Numbered from the stretch's first letter, positions 1 to 12,849 are shown. The stretch is DNA of 64,000 bases from Morchella semilibera (GCA_009192285.1 CM018610.1:62001-126000), one strand, 5' to 3'. A program made the numbers and translations. Notes: generated by a model from the sequence alone, not told the origin.

Positions 1-240
1 GTGAATACATGTATTGTTAATCCGGAGTACTCTAGGTAGAATTTTAAAGTCTTTCTTGCCACCAACCCTGCATAAACAATGCAAGTACGCCCAAAGAGGA
101 CTAGCGCCAGTCCTAACTTGAGCCTCAATCTACAATTAACAACGGTGTCCACAAGCCGAACCTCTCCAAACAACTCCACCACCACCACCCCATGTTCCGC
201 TAAACACTAACCCTCCCATCATCACTCGCACGAACAAAAT
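1..240. other. Upstream region of SPC3
   Basis: Non-coding sequence before the SPC3 start. It is C/A-rich just ahead of the ATG (CACCACCACCCC around 177-191). No clear TATA box is seen. A TACATGTA palindrome sits at 6-13. Confidence 0.5.
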
Positions 241-981
241 ATGCATTCTTCACTCGTGCGCATTCAGAATGTTTTTGGATTCTTCACCACAGTTTCCTTC
301 TTTGTTGCAGCTCTGGTAGCTCTGTCCAGTGTGTTGTTCCCAACGGAACCAACAGCTAGGACAACTGTTGACATTACCAACTTCAAGGTGTATGTAAGGC
401 TGGTCCTGGGCAATGTTGGTGGATGCTGATGGCATTACAGAATGAAAGGCAGAGTCCGACAATACCATTCCTCGAAACCTCAGGAGCTCGCAACGATCAA
501 CTTCGATCTTGAAGCTGGTGAGCTACACCTCCACCCCCTCCCCTCGGGATCACTACGCCCTAGTTTGAGAACTAATTGTCATCAGATCTGAAGCCTCTCT
601 TCAACTGGAACACTAAACAGGTCTTTGCTTACGTCTCCGCCTCCTATCCTGGCCTGGAATTCGTATGTTCCCCGCCCTCCTCGCCCGCGCACGTTCGCAT
701 TTTTAGTTTCGAGTCGCTAACACTCATAGACCGAGAATGAAGTCGTGATCTGGGACCGGATCATCAGCTCTCCCGCAAAAGCGAAACTTAACCTCAAGAA
801 CCAGAAGCCTAAATACAAGCTCAACGATATCACCGGCAAGATGGCAGAGAGGACCAATTTGACGTTGACATTCCACTGGAATGTCCAACCTCATGTCGGG
901 GCCTTGACGTGGGGAGATAGTGGGAGCTCAGAGCCGGTTACACTACCCGGCTTTGAGAAGAAGAAGGCGGGGAGTGTTTAG
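241..981 (+). CDS. SPC3: Signal peptidase complex subunit 3 (Spc3/SPCS3)
   Basis: Non-catalytic subunit of the ER signal peptidase complex, which removes signal peptides from proteins entering the ER. Model: exons 241-389, 441-517, 586-662, 730-981, giving 184 residues, the usual size for the family. All three introns are GT..AG and about 50-68 nt. The start gives the expected N terminus (MHSSLVRIQNVFGFFT) followed by one transmembrane helix, then a lumenal domain. Typical family stretches are visible: GRVRQYHSSK after the first junction, LFNWNTKQVF, and a C-terminal block with LTFHWNVQPHVG. This matches the family topology of a single N-terminal membrane anchor and a large lumenal part. Phases agree at every junction. 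The family call is confident; exon borders are inferred. Confidence 0.93.
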
Positions 982-3900
982 GATGATGCTAAATACGCAT
1001 TTATATCTTAAGAGTGCTAAGATTATCATAATACAATACTACGGCTCGGGATACCAGTGTTTTTCTAAGCCATAACAGAGCACTCAAGAGGCTCGCTACC
1101 TTTAAGGGACACGAGCTTGTGGGAGTCGGAAGTGAGATTGATAAAATTGTGACAACATTTATGAAAGCAAAACTTGTAGTTCGAAGGAATACACGGCCCA
1201 CCTGCCGCTGACTGAGCTCCCTACATACCGGGCCTTAGGATCACCTGCTCGTCGGAAACTAGCTGCTAACCCTGCGGCTACGGAATACTCTAAAGCTTGA
1301 TAGGGCAATAGCCTAGCCTGATCGTGTTCAGCCTGGGCAATACTTAAGTACATGCACATACATATTATTCAATGTGGCTTTACGCCTTATAGGATTGTTC
1401 AAGCTCGCAACGACAATCTATACAATAATCTCTTTGTGTGTTCCATAAGCCAGTTGGCTTGGGTGAAGCCGACATGGAATATCTAGTATCATAATTAAGG
1501 AGACTCGGTCACCATATATCACTCGACCTGTGCTTATATCAACAATAGCCCTACGCAGTTCAATGATTGATAACTCATATTGAACGCGATAGGTTGTGGC
1601 AGAACCTTGCTCCCTTCGATAGTCCCATCGAGCGCTTCCCGACAACAGGAAATTCATTACGTAGTTGGTGCATCACTCGAAAGTTTACCTAGTTATTAAT
1701 AATATATAATTAACCAAAGATCGCTCCTACAGTGTGAAGTAAGAGTGAGGATTATTTCTAGAACTAGTGTATTTATAATTCTCTTTAACATATCTTCCCG
1801 CCTTAAGAATGCCACCCCACATCATTGACTCTTAATATATTACACTATGACGTCCGGATCCACATCTCCATTCCTGCTAATCGACACCATCATTGGGCGG
1901 TCTATAGGCGCCCCGGCCCTTTGGTTTTTAGTGTATCTGAGATCCGATACCCTATAGCCCGCTTGCCACTAACGTTTGGCCCCCCAGGTACCCCTCCAGC
2001 TCAAGGGTTGGACTGTAATTTCCAATTGAAGCAGGTTGATGCCAACGGCTTGAGGGCCGAAGTACTTTGCCTGACACTGGCATTGGGCGCCTCAACAGCA
2101 CTATACCCATAATCTATAGCGCTCAAATACCTTTCAACAATCATGGAGACTCCTCATACTTAATTTAGGGATCCTTTACTAACTAGCGCGATTTCAGCCC
2201 ATGCGCAGACTAGTATATCCATAAATTCTTTAGACACCCAAACTCGAATTCTTCGGCCGGATCAAGCTTAAGGAGTGCGAACAATATCATATCTAACTTG
2301 TAATCCGTATGAAAGCCCTAGCCTGTGATACTGTTCACATGATATTATGTGCAGAGCGTTTGGAAAACGTCTTTCCCGACTCAGCATGTCATCTTGACTA
2401 CTCTCACTTAAGCCAACACACAGGGAAGTTTGATCATGAGTATTTTTTTGTGTCTTATTTAGCGCTGAGCCTTCGGAGCAATCGCCCGATTAGCGTCAGT
2501 CGTCATTTGATTTTAAAGATGAACTAGTACCTACTTCTCATAGGAAGTAATAGTGGCTTCCTCTTCTCTCTTTTACTCTCCATATTTGGATTTCGCTGAT
2601 TCCCCGGAGGCTGCGAGTTTGAACCCCAATTAAGGAGATGCCTTGTGCCCTGTGGCCGGTTCAGGGTCTGAGGATTCGCGGCCCAGTCCGGAGTCTTGAG
2701 ATTGCAAAATCCGTGTGTTCTGAGATGCTACCCATATGCATTCTCTTATTCTGGACACAACTATGCCTCTTGAAATGAACTCGAGTGAGCAGCATGTGGG
2801 GTTTGATTAGGATTTTGGGGGTGGGGGCTGATTGTATACTGCGAGATTACGGCAGGCGTGGCAGTAACTTTCTCACCACCTCCGTTTAAAGAAACTCCAT
2901 TCGAACTAGAGGTTGTATAAGCGCTGATGAAATTGAGAGCTTTGGGTGCTCCGATTTGACTTGAATGTGGGTATGCCTCTACCAGCTTGTCAGTTCCTGG
3001 ATCTGTAGGACTGGATATGAGCCCGTGGATAATTAACCCGTCCTTGTATCTAGGGCCCTAGCTTGTGCTTAGTTGAGTCCCGACTCTTAGAAGAGTAACT
3101 GGTTTTCAGAAGGCTGTCGTGCACACAACGGCCGAAGCTTATGTCGACATTGCCGGACCGCGTTTTGAAGCCCCATCAGGCGTTACTTTGTTGGTAGTTG
3201 AGGCTGTTAAGGGAGGGTGAAGGCCACAAAGAATCTCCAGGGCGTGGGACCCGGCGATTCAGGATCCATTAAAAGAAAGAAACCCGCGCGCTTGGGGCCC
3301 CAAAGTTTCCATGAGTAGTTGGACCGGATATCCTGGATCTCTGAGAAACCAGTTCTAGAATTTCTCTCTGATTTATGTATCTGCCCTTTCTTACCATAGC
3401 CACCACTTCTTCAACCATGGACACAAAGTTCTTTCCCACAAAGAAGTAGCAGGTAGGTGCCTACCAGACGGAGGGATCTAATAAGTTAATTCCTTAACCA
3501 GACAATTGAGTAGGAGGTGGGTGTCTAGGAGTATGCATAATTTAAGGTCCCGAACCTGATATTTAATTGGTTGTATCGATTTGAGGCTGGATCTGCAAAT
3601 ATCACGTATGTAGGCGCGCTAGGTACTCTGCCTAACTGCATACACCCAGGAGATCGACTATCAACAGATCGGAACAGGATCTATTCCACGCAGCCTTTGT
3701 GATAGCCAGGAACCAGGTACACCCCATTCTATTGCCAAGGCGCCCGAGAGCCCCAAATATCTAGGCCTCTGCCTGGTGAGTGGTGAAGCCGAACAGATCT
3801 CCCCTCCGCATAGAGTACACACATCTAGCGCCTGGAAGCATACATCTGACCGTGACATACATTAGTATACTGGAACTGGCACCGGACCTGCCAAATCCTT

Positions 3901-4050
3901 GGCAATAATAGGACCAATCACATCCAGTCATGGAAATATAATTCGATCCTGATAGGTTTTGTGCGCACTGGAACATGTACCACCCACCACCACAGGAGTG
4001 TTTGTTGTCCAACGCTGTATGGAACCAACTGCTGCGCACAATGCCAGTGA
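982..4050. other. Gene-poor intergenic DNA
   Basis: About 3 kb between SPC3 and the hydrolase gene. Only short scattered reading frames occur (the longest is 95 codons at 1825-2112) and none resembles a known family. No tRNA fold or tandem repeat was found. I see nothing I can name here. Confidence 0.5.
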
Positions 4051-5529
4051 ATGGATATGGATTACAGCGAGCCTTATGTAGGCGTTCTGAATGGCTGCGA
4101 CTCGATGGATTGCTATTTTAACCAAACACCCCCCGGTTTATGGTCATATCAACTCGAGTCAAAAGCTCGGTATCCCCCGCATTCCGTCCGAAATGTCTTC
4201 TCAACCCGTACTATCACTAACCGAGATGCTAAAGACGTTTTCACGAAAGATGGCGATCGTAGCCAAGGTGGTTGGTTTTTCCCCCTGGCCCTGCTTGTCG
4301 CCTTGATAATAACTGCTTATCGCGCGCAGAAACCAAAACCGAAAGAAGTTGTTCATCCGGATGCGTTTGGCCTAAAAGAGCTGGTGCCTGGGGTAAATCC
4401 AATTATTGAGTAGGTATATCGAGACGTCGGAAAACACATGATATTTTAACCAGCATTCTGCTAACGTGCTCGGTCTAGCATTGTTGCAATCCATGGCCTC
4501 AACGGCCACCGGGATAACTCCTTCACAGCTGAGAACGGTGTTAATTGGCTCAAGGATCTGCTGCCAGATAAAACGCCAAACGCGCGGATCTTTAGCTACG
4601 GCTACGACTCCAGAATCCTCGGCGATGTGTCCCGGCAGCACCTCCATAACCATGGTATGGCATTGGTAACGGATCTGAGCTTAACCAGACGCTCGACGCA
4701 GGTGAGCTTGTTTTAACTTGGCATTTGAGGCTCTATAATATCTAGTGTAACGGTATCTAATATTAACATTTCCTAGACAGAGGGGCGGCCTATAATCTTT
4801 ATCGCACATAGCTTGGGAGGTATCATTTGTAAAAGTGTATGTTTACTTCCTCCCCCATGCACTGGCCTATCATATATAAGCTAAGCCCCCTTTACTATAT
4901 TACACAGGGCTTGATACACGCCAGCATGACCAATGAAGTTCACCTCCCCCAGCATAAGGACATCCACGTCTCAACATACGGCATAATGTTTTTCGGGACC
5001 CCTCACCAAGGCGGGAATGGCGTTTCGCTGGCGAGATCCCTGATGGATATTGCGTCGGTGTTCATGATCAAAACCAACCAGGGCCTCTTGAAGCACCTGG
5101 AGAAGAACTCAGAGATGTTGGAGAAGCTCACGCAGGAGTTCAACTCCATCAGCAGCCAATTCGACACAAAGTTTCTGTACGAAACATATGAAACGCCGAC
5201 CCCTCTGGGTCTAAAGCTGGTAGACCCCTCTTTAGCTACATGTATTCATTATCCGAACCCCCTCCCCTTCTCTAACATCTCATGACAAACTTTAGCTCGT
5301 GCCGAAGTACTCCGCGGTAGTGCCCGGTGCTATCAATGCCGAGGAAATCGCAATCAACAGGAATCACCGCGAGATGGTCAAGTTCGTCTCCGCAGAGGAC
5401 GAGGCGTTTCGGAAAGTATACCTCAGCATAAATATCATGCTGACCAGTGCATTGCCACGCATCGCCCAAAGCCAAAGACAGCACAACACTTCCCAGCAAG
5501 AGCTCGAGCAGTTCGAAAGTTTAAGGTAA
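4051..5529 (+). CDS. SesB/SERAC1-like alpha/beta hydrolase with N-terminal membrane segment
   Basis: Putative serine esterase/lipase of the SERAC1-SesB type. In fungi this domain often forms the N terminus of NOD-like receptors and may also stand alone. Model: exons 4051-4409, 4479-4701, 4777-4836, 4908-5219, 5296-5529, 395 residues, phases consistent. Visible: a hydrophobic segment WFFPLALLVALIITAY near residue 80-95; IVAIHGLNGH (oxyanion strand/turn); nucleophile motif AHSLGG; YGIMFFGTPHQGG; and the C-terminal NRNHREMVKF containing the likely catalytic His. The protein stops directly after the hydrolase domain, where an NLR would continue into a NACHT/NB-ARC domain. The start could also be the Met two codons later. 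Natural substrate unknown. It could be a true stand-alone enzyme or a shortened NLR. Confidence 0.82.
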
Positions 5530-5752
5530 AGAGAGGATGTTGATGTCAAGTGTGACACACCGCGACGGCCCGAAAGCCCAAACAGAACCGGGGTCTGGCG
5601 CTTGCAGGAATTGGTTTCCTGGTATATATATATATGTTTGGGTGTTTTGTAGAAATGAGAATGCTATGGCAGGGAGGATTGTAATCGCTTAGTTTATTAG
5701 TTTTCACTCATTCGAATATACTTTCATCTGTCCGCTCTAATCATCTACTTGC

Positions 5753-5889
5753 ATTGAGCGATTTGGCCAACAACCTCTGAATCTAAATATTTAGTTCTTG
5801 GCGATAGTTTTTGGTGCGAAAATCCCGCCAAGAACTCAAAATTTAAGCTCAATATTTGAAAAACAGGGATTGGCCAAATCACTCTATTT
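5753..5889. mobile_element. MITE family A, copy 1
   Basis: About 137 bp with terminal inverted repeats: GATTTGGCCAA at the left end and TTGGCCAAATC at the right, extending to about 15 bp with one mismatch. Inside is a second palindrome, AGTTCTTGGCG paired with CGCCAAGAACT around a loop of about 20 nt. A second copy lies inverted at 41113-41231 and aligns along most of its length. There is no coding capacity, so it would be a non-autonomous DNA element. The target duplication is not clear to me. Confidence 0.7.
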
Positions 5890-8289
5890 AAAGCGCCATA
5901 ATCAACATTACCTCCACTTGGCACATGCAAGGGACAGGTAGATAGTTGAAGTGGTTGAACTAACGCCTTCACCACCAACCAGCGTTAATGAAAAAGGAGC
6001 GAAAAGAGAATAACGCCTCAAGCCTCGTTATACGTTATTCACCTTGAGATGAATGACTCGAACTAGGCGTCCCAGCGCGTACGTGCGCCCAACATGCCGG
6101 TGTATCCCTTAACTCAAATCAAGATACCATAGTTAAGTACTACAATACACTATCATCCACCCCCTTTTCCCGACCAACGGCTACGTACAATACCCAAGGC
6201 GAGACCAGGCCACCGCCGACTAAGGACTACACAAAAGAGATCGAAGCGCCCCCCTGCGAGCCATAAGCATCCTTAGACGAGGTGGCCTGTGCTGCGGCAG
6301 GGTGATCCGCGCGAGTGATAATCTGTGAATGTGCTGGTGAGTGATGTGTGGTGACTGGGATGGTATGTGTCTGGGTACATTGAAAGCGTTCTGGGAGTCG
6401 CTTCGTTTCAACTGGCTTTATGGGATCTGTCCGCTATAAAGGAAGAGTAAATAAATGTGGCTTATATACATACATAGAGAAAAGGCACTCAAAAACGAGA
6501 CAGCTAAGATCCCCACCACCTCAGCCAACATTAATATTAATGACTCTTGTAGTATGTGCTGCTTCCGAGCACTGTTAACCTTATAATAAAGAGTACCTAC
6601 GATCAGTAAATGAATCTTAAGTTCATTCTGTCACTTAAGTTCACACATTTCCCATCTAAATTCTCAAAAAAAGAAAAATGTTGATCTTGATGAGAGCTGA
6701 TCTCTCACTATCTTGAATCTCTAGCCTAGATCTTTGACTTCCGCCAATACTTCAGATAATAAAATTTAAGAGAAAGTAGTAAGAAAGGATTATTGATTGA
6801 TAATGGATCAATAAATGAATCAAGTAAGGGAATCAAGTAAATGGATCAAGTAAATGAATCAAAGTTTTTATTGCAATTAACGTCCCCCGAAAACGAATCA
6901 CTTGATTCGTTTCCAGAGCTGGTAGTGCAACCCATATCCGAAAGCTTGAAGATAGCTGGCCAGTCCTGCTGGATAAGGAAGTGGTGGCCGGTGAGGACAC
7001 GAACTTTAGACTGCCCGTCGTAGTAGCCCACCCGAGGAAACAATTGATTGAAGTGTAGAAACCGGATGGGGGGGAGGGGTCTGAAGTGGCTTAGTAGGCT
7101 CCAACACGTGCAGGTGTCGACGATATTAGGCGTACCCACAATTAGGAACACGCCCCCGATTGAACATAGAACCAACTACGCCCCAAATGTCCCCCCCGTT
7201 CCCCTGGGATAGTCCAAAATAAACAACTTACATGACTGAAAGACCCACGTACGACTATTTATGGATATCTTTACCTTGGCTGGGAGGAATTCCAAGAGTC
7301 CAGCTGGCTCTCTGATTGCCCAGAAGAATATTACTATATCTCCCGATTAGTAATAGCACAGCATGCTAATGGCTCACTTTACCTCGGGCCAAAATCCCTG
7401 TTATACAGGTAAAAGACCTTCACACGTCTCCTTGAACCATCGTATCCACAAACATAGGCGGCCATGGTAAGCCTATACTCATGTAGGGGGGAGAGTAGAG
7501 GTTATACGAATGGTTTATGTCCTCACCTAGATTGGTCAGAAAATTAAACTTGTATATATGCAAATCTAGCAAGATCATACGTACCACATCGCCCCAATGA
7601 GGTTTAAATGCACAGAGTCCCTCAGCCACAACTTGCCTCTAACCAGTCATCTTAATTATTTAAGACCCACCCTTGTATGAGGATGATGCATTCTCAAATC
7701 TCACGACAGACATGTGTAGTACCGTTGACCCAGTCCGTATTGATGTGGGGTTTCCGGGAGATTAAGCAGAAGACGCCGCTGGGCTAGTCTTGGTTAGCGG
7801 TTGTGCTAGGAACTTTGTAGTTCCTGCTCTCAATAACAATGACCTAGAGGGGCAACGAGAAAACAAACCTAAATCTTTACAAAAATTACCGCGGATAGCA
7901 CCTCCCAGTAAATCCGTATTTATGCATAGCGTTCGATACACAGTATTCCGGATACACTAGCCAATTTCTTTAGGTAGTGAACCCTCTCATACGATGCTTC
8001 AACCGGTATTTCCTCCTCCAAATTGTCGCTGCCTGTCCGGTATGTAGTTTTATGTATCATCGGCACCATAGAAATGTACAACAGTAATCAGCAATTCTTT
8101 TGGCATCTAAATGACCGTCAGCTTTCCTGCTCACCTTGAGAAGTGTGAGAGAGTGAATGTGGTTATCAACACGAAGTCTTACCTTTGTACCGCCACACCC
8201 CACCCGGCCTGGCACCCATACGATGCCAGTCTCGTGGTTAACTCACGCTAATTGATCCAGCAAACCACACAATATGGAGGGAGGTACAA

Positions 8290-8510
8290 GCGTGACCCCA
8301 GTACCAAAGTCAATTTGTCAGAGCCCTATCCCATGAAGAGGAATGGATACGGGAAAAGAGACGGGGATGAGATCCAAGCATGACCCAAAGCAAATTAGTG
8401 GGAGCTCTGGCTAATAAAGAGGGATGAATATGGAAAAGAGGGATGAATATGGAAAAGAGAGATGAGGATGTGATCCAAGCACAACCCCACCAAAGCCGAT
8501 GAACAAGATG
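8290..8510. repeat. Degenerate direct repeat, period about 90-100 bp
   Basis: About two and a half units, each containing a GAATGGATACGGGAAAAGAG-like block followed by GATCCAAGCA and ACCCCA/ACCCAAAG. The middle unit also carries an internal short duplication of GGATGAATATGGAAAAGAG at about 8421-8459. Non-coding. Confidence 0.5.
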
Positions 8511-9364
8511 GAGATTGGAGAAGGGGATGGGGATTGGGGTATTATATACCCACTCGCAGCTTGGCAGCCGAGAAGTAGCCACCCACAGCTTCTTTAGACA
8601 CATGTAGCACTTTCCGAAGTCATACACGTTTCTGCAGCTCGGTGTCCATAGAGACGTGTTGCCATGCTGCATCATTTGCAATTAGTACAGTACAGAGAAG
8701 AAAGGATGTTGGTATGCTACATGTACCGATACTGTGTTCCTGTACCCCCCTGAAATGCCAGTTTCTAGTGACAACACCACGCTTCCCCGTGCTGTACTTC
8801 AACAGTATCCAAAGCTCCCGAGCTATGTAGGTGCACGTTGTCTAAAGGCGGGACTGGGTTGCTTCTCTGGTCCGGACAGCTGGCGTTGAAGTATATCTCG
8901 GCGAGAGCCTGGCACTGGAATCTTGAGATTCTATCCACGGTAAATCACAAGTGCTACAACAGGTACACGTATAGGCACATGTCCCGCCCCACTACACAAC
9001 CCTAACCCAGCGCAACAGCAAAAAGGGAGGAGTGGATACAAGTACGTGTGTACATATAGGTACATGTATGGTCTAAGGGTAGCGCCATGTAGGATTGAGG
9101 GAGGGCTGAGGGCGCTTGTCCAGAGTGAGTTGGGCGAGCCTGTGGAAATGATACAAGTGCAGGATTTAGTGCATGTCATAACCCTAAACCTATTGAAAAG
9201 AGCTATTACAAAAGAAACATATCATTTCATTGGCGGGCCTGGCCGGGGAGTTTACGGTCGTCAATGATGCCGATCTAAGACAAAAGATAAGAAAAGACAT
9301 AAAAATCCATTACAATCCTGTTCCATGATATACAGTCCCGCAGTCTAATTACACTACCAAATAA

Positions 9365-10493
9365 CTATCCCATCAACTGGAGGGGGTCTTCCGGGGTCCA
9401 TCGCGTCTGGCAGAACGAGAGGCACCGCTTGATGCTCTGGAGGAACTTGCGTGTGACCTCGTCGCTCATGATGTGTGCGGCCATGCCCTTCTCGTGCAGC
9501 TTTTCTCGGGCGGAACGTTCGTGGATACCAACCATAGTAACACCGATAGGCCATGCACTAAACACGACATGTTAGCAGGGTGATAAGTATAAGCAGACTA
9601 ATTCTGGGGGGGACATACGCATTTCCGATACTCAATCTTAGGTATAGGTCATTCGCTTTTACATATCTTCTCGCCTGGGCCTCGACCACGATCTCACAGA
9701 TCTTGCTATACAGCTCCGGCTTCAGGTCCTTGTTCCTAAAGTGGGTAAACAACGGGCCCATATAGAGCTTTGCCTGCTCCATCGACCTCGATGCCGCCTT
9801 CCCCTGAAAGCTCTCCTTTACCGCCAACGGCCTCGCCTCCAACGCCGCCTCCCACTCCCTCAGCACCAAGGCGAACCACGCGTTCATCTGCCTATAGACC
9901 TTGTCATCATCCGTCCCCACATCCTTTAAATCCAGCATCATCTCCTCAAAGGTCAACGGCGGCGCATCCGCCTCTGCCTTTGCCTCCTTCGCAGCCAAAC
10001 ACCTCTTCAGCCTCCTTATCCTCTGCGCATACCCCTCCCCAAACAACTTTGCCGGCTCCCCCAGCTTCCTTAACTCCTCGACCGCCTCTTCGTCCGTCAT
10101 CTCGCCCGCCGCTGGCTCCTGCCCCGTCTCCGTCGTCGTCGTGCCATTGGCAGCCCTGAGCTTCGCAGCCTCCTCCTCTGCCTCCTCCTCGGCCTTCTTA
10201 CGCCTCGCCTCTGCGAGTGCTTTAGCTTTCTGCTTTGTGGCCTCTCGGCGCTCGAGCTCCGCTTCCTCCTCAGCGCGCTTCTGTTCGGCCTTTGCGCGGC
10301 GCTGGGCTTCGAGTTGGGCTTGCTCGGCTTCGTAGGCTTGGCGGCGCTGCGCTTCGATTTCGGAGCGCTTGAGGTATTTCTTTGGGGGTGGGGCAGTGGT
10401 TGAGGAGGATGATGTGGAGTTGGAGCTCGGGGGTGGTGGTGAGGTTTTGCGTTTTTTTGAGATTTCGCGGGCGAGGATGGAGGCAAAGTCCAT
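9365..10493 (-). CDS. PRP18: Pre-mRNA-splicing factor Prp18
   Basis: Second-step splicing factor that works with Slu7 in 3' splice-site joining. Model on the minus strand: exon 1 from 10493 to 9619, a 61-nt intron, exon 2 from 9557 to 9365; 355 residues. The N-terminal third is a charged helical region rich in Glu, Arg, Ala and Lys (residues about 40-115). A PRP4/Prp18 N-terminal type motif lies at KKYLKRSEIEAQRRQ. The C-terminal Prp18 domain contains LYLRLSIGN spliced to AAWPIGVTMVGIHERSARE, the most conserved block of the family; the intron falls inside this block. It is divergently arranged with GCS1 (447 bp between start codons). Very confident family call. Confidence 0.95.
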
Positions 10494-10611
10494 TGTGATG
10501 GCTATTTGGGGGGAGGTACGTCCAGTAGAGTATGAGGTGGAAATGTGTATATCCAGTAGAATATAAGATGGAAGAGTGGCTGAGTAGCAGAGAAAGAGTT
10601 CGATTCTGAAA

Positions 10612-10648
<37 letters not shown>

Positions 10649-10939
10649 GCCTGTCTGCACAACAGCTATTGATTATAGGCCGGGTAACACCTTACGCGCT
10701 CTCTCACTCGAAACAGCTCCCGATTCTTCTTCTCTGCTTCTCTTCTCTCTTCATGCACATGCAAGGGGAACTTGAGACACATTCACTCATCTTCACAACC
10801 CCTCACCCGTTCCCATATTCCTGCCCATCTACACATATATCCATCTTCTATTCATTCCCCCTCCTTCTAAATACCATCTGGGTATATATCTCCCTCCCTC
10901 ATACAGACCTCCGCCCATTCTCAAAACACCTCACTCGAA
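10494..10939. promoter_or_regulatory. Divergent intergenic region PRP18/GCS1
   Basis: 447 bp between the two divergent start codons, so it should hold both promoters. It contains an (AG)n tract at about 10613-10646 and pyrimidine-rich DNA toward GCS1. No single core-promoter motif is convincing. Confidence 0.5.
10613..10646. repeat. (AG)n microsatellite
   Basis: An uninterrupted purine dinucleotide run lying in the shared PRP18/GCS1 promoter region. Confidence 0.9.
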
Positions 10940-12246
10940 ATGTCGAAAATGTGGGAAATCGATCCCGAGACTCGGCGGAAGGTAGTATATATATATCCCC
11001 CCCCCCAATATATCTTCTCCCACCCCACAGCTCTACTAACACACTCCTCCCCCATAGCTCCTCGAACTCCAGAAGAAGCCTGGCAATAACACCTGCTGCG
11101 ACTGCAATGCTCCTGCGCCTCAATGGGCGAGCCCCAAGTTCGGTGTAGGTCCCCCCCCCAATGAATTGCTCCCCCACCCCCCTCCCCCTCCCAGAGCTGC
11201 TTCCCTGACCACCACTCCCTACTCCTAGATCTTCATCTGCCTGAGCTGCGCCGGCATTCACCGTGGTCTCGGCGTGCACATCTCCTTCGTTCGCAGCATC
11301 ACCATGGACTCCTTCAAAGCGGACGAGATCCTGCGCATGCAGAGCGGCGGCAACCAAAAGTGCAAGGAGTTCTTCGAGTCGTCTGGCGGCTACCGCAAAG
11401 ACATGAGCATCGCTGAGCTCTACGGAAGCCCCTTCGCCGAAGACTACAAAGAAAAGGTCCCCCCCTCACCCTTCCCGCATCACGCGCCACCCTACACCAC
11501 TCACTAACCCACCCCCCTAGCTAAGCGCCGACGTCGCCGGCACACCCTGGGTAAAAACAGAACGACCCACCCCCGCGCGCACGACCTCCACCCCGACCCC
11601 CCTCTCCTCCTCCGCCTCTGCCTCCGCCATATCCTCCACCTCCACCAAAGACCGCAACGAATCCTTCTTTGCGCGCCTCGGCTCCGCCAACGCCTCCCGC
11701 TCCTCCGACCTCCCACCCTCCCAAGGCGGAAAATACGCCGGCTTCGGCTCCTCGCCGAACCCCGCCCCCGCCCCCGCCTCAGAGGCACCCACGCTCGACG
11801 ACTTCAGCCGCGACCCCGTCGCAGCCCTGACAAAGGGCTTCGGCTTCTTCACGACGCAGGTTGCGCGCAGTGCCAAGACCGTCAATGAGGCCGTCATCCA
11901 GCCGACGGCGGCAAAGATCGCCGAGGCAGAGCTGGCGCGAAAGGTGCAGGAGACGGGCCGCTACGGCGTCGAACAGATCGGCCGCTTTGTAGAGGGCGCC
12001 CAGGCCGGAGGCCCCGCCGGCGGCGGCGCAGGTCATTATGCCCGTGCCGGAGCACAGATCCCGGAGGAGCGGAAGGCGTTCTGGGACTCGTTTGGCGAGC
12101 CGGCGCCGGAGCGGGAGCGCGAGAAGCATAGTGCGCTGGGGACTGGCGCGGTGAAGAGGAGCGCGGGGACTACCACCGCCAGCAATGGTGGCGGCGGCAG
12201 CGCGAAGAAGGATGATTGGGATGATGACAACTGGGATAAGTTCTGA
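10940..12246 (+). CDS. GCS1: Arf GTPase-activating protein Gcs1 (ArfGAP1 type)
   Basis: Stimulates GTP hydrolysis on Arf1 during COPI vesicle traffic at the Golgi/ER. Model: exons 10940-10981, 11058-11144, 11229-11456, 11521-12246; 360 residues, all phases consistent. The start MSKMWEIDPETRRK is typical of the family. The ArfGAP zinc finger reads C-x2-C, 16 residues, C-x2-C across the exon 2/3 junction, followed by AGIHRGLGVHISFVRS, which carries the catalytic Arg. The C-terminal half is low-complexity with an amphipathic FGFFTTQVA segment that may bind curved membranes, and it ends in WDDDNWDKF, a typical tail. Introns contain long C runs. Start could be the second Met (10949). Confidence 0.94.
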
Positions 12247-12849
12247 TCCCAAGGTCAAGGTACGTATTTACATGTAAGTTTATGTTTCCTCCATTCTTAT
12301 GTTTTTTTCCTTTTTCTTTTGCGGGCGAGCGGGGTACATTATAAATAAAGGGTACACAGAACAGACAGACATAGACTCGAGTAGACGAGAAAAAAAGAAA
12401 AAAACAAATACAAGACGCTGGACGCAACGATTATCTGTAACTTTTCTATTTTTTGTTTCTTACTTTTTGCGATTATGGCATGTAGTTATGGTAATTTACG
12501 AGGCGCTATTACTCCTGGCTATGGGCCCGACCCGATCATGGGACATCACTCGCACGACCTATCGGGTCCGTGGATCATAGTTCACTTGATCGATCAGTGG
12601 GATACTCGATCTAGAGGATATACGATACACCTAACCTTCTCACAGCTGGGGGGGTGACGGGCTGATATGATCTCTGTGTAGACCCCCTATGGCACCAACC
12701 TTCGTATGATGCGGGATATGGCATCTCCAAAGTTGGGATGGGATATCCTACTATAGGATATCTTTGGGACATCTAGCCACTTTTGGATGTCTCGTACCTA
12801 TTAGGGAGATAATCATGTCAATGATTGCTAGAGCAGGAAATATCACGGG
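12247..12849. other. Intergenic, GCS1 3' side
   Basis: Contains the probable GCS1 3' UTR (T- and A-rich, with a TACATGTA palindrome at 12269-12276) and then anonymous sequence up to the repeat block. No gene seen. Confidence 0.4.

Larger units (their letters stand above)
5530..9364. other. Gene-poor intergenic DNA with one MITE and a degenerate direct repeat
   Basis: No supported gene in about 3.8 kb. It holds a MITE copy at 5753-5889 and a degenerate direct repeat at 8290-8510, listed separately. Remaining reading frames are short, overlap on both strands and show no family resemblance. Confidence 0.5.

Noticed and set aside
1825-2112. 95-codon open frame
   Set aside because: No motif, no upstream context and no splice partners that extend it.
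2609-2630. Sequence GCGAGTTTGAACCCC like a tRNA T-arm
   Set aside because: No matching acceptor stem or A box at the right distance.
8310-8681. 123-codon minus-strand frame
   Set aside because: It runs through the degenerate direct repeat and shows no protein family features.
9770-10335. Plus-strand frames of 129 and 144 codons
   Set aside because: Antisense to PRP18; low-complexity content comes from the charged N-terminal region and GC-rich codons.
11504-12258. Minus-strand frames of 94-159 codons
   Set aside because: Antisense to GCS1 exon 4; Arg/Gly-rich because of GC-ending codons on the other strand.
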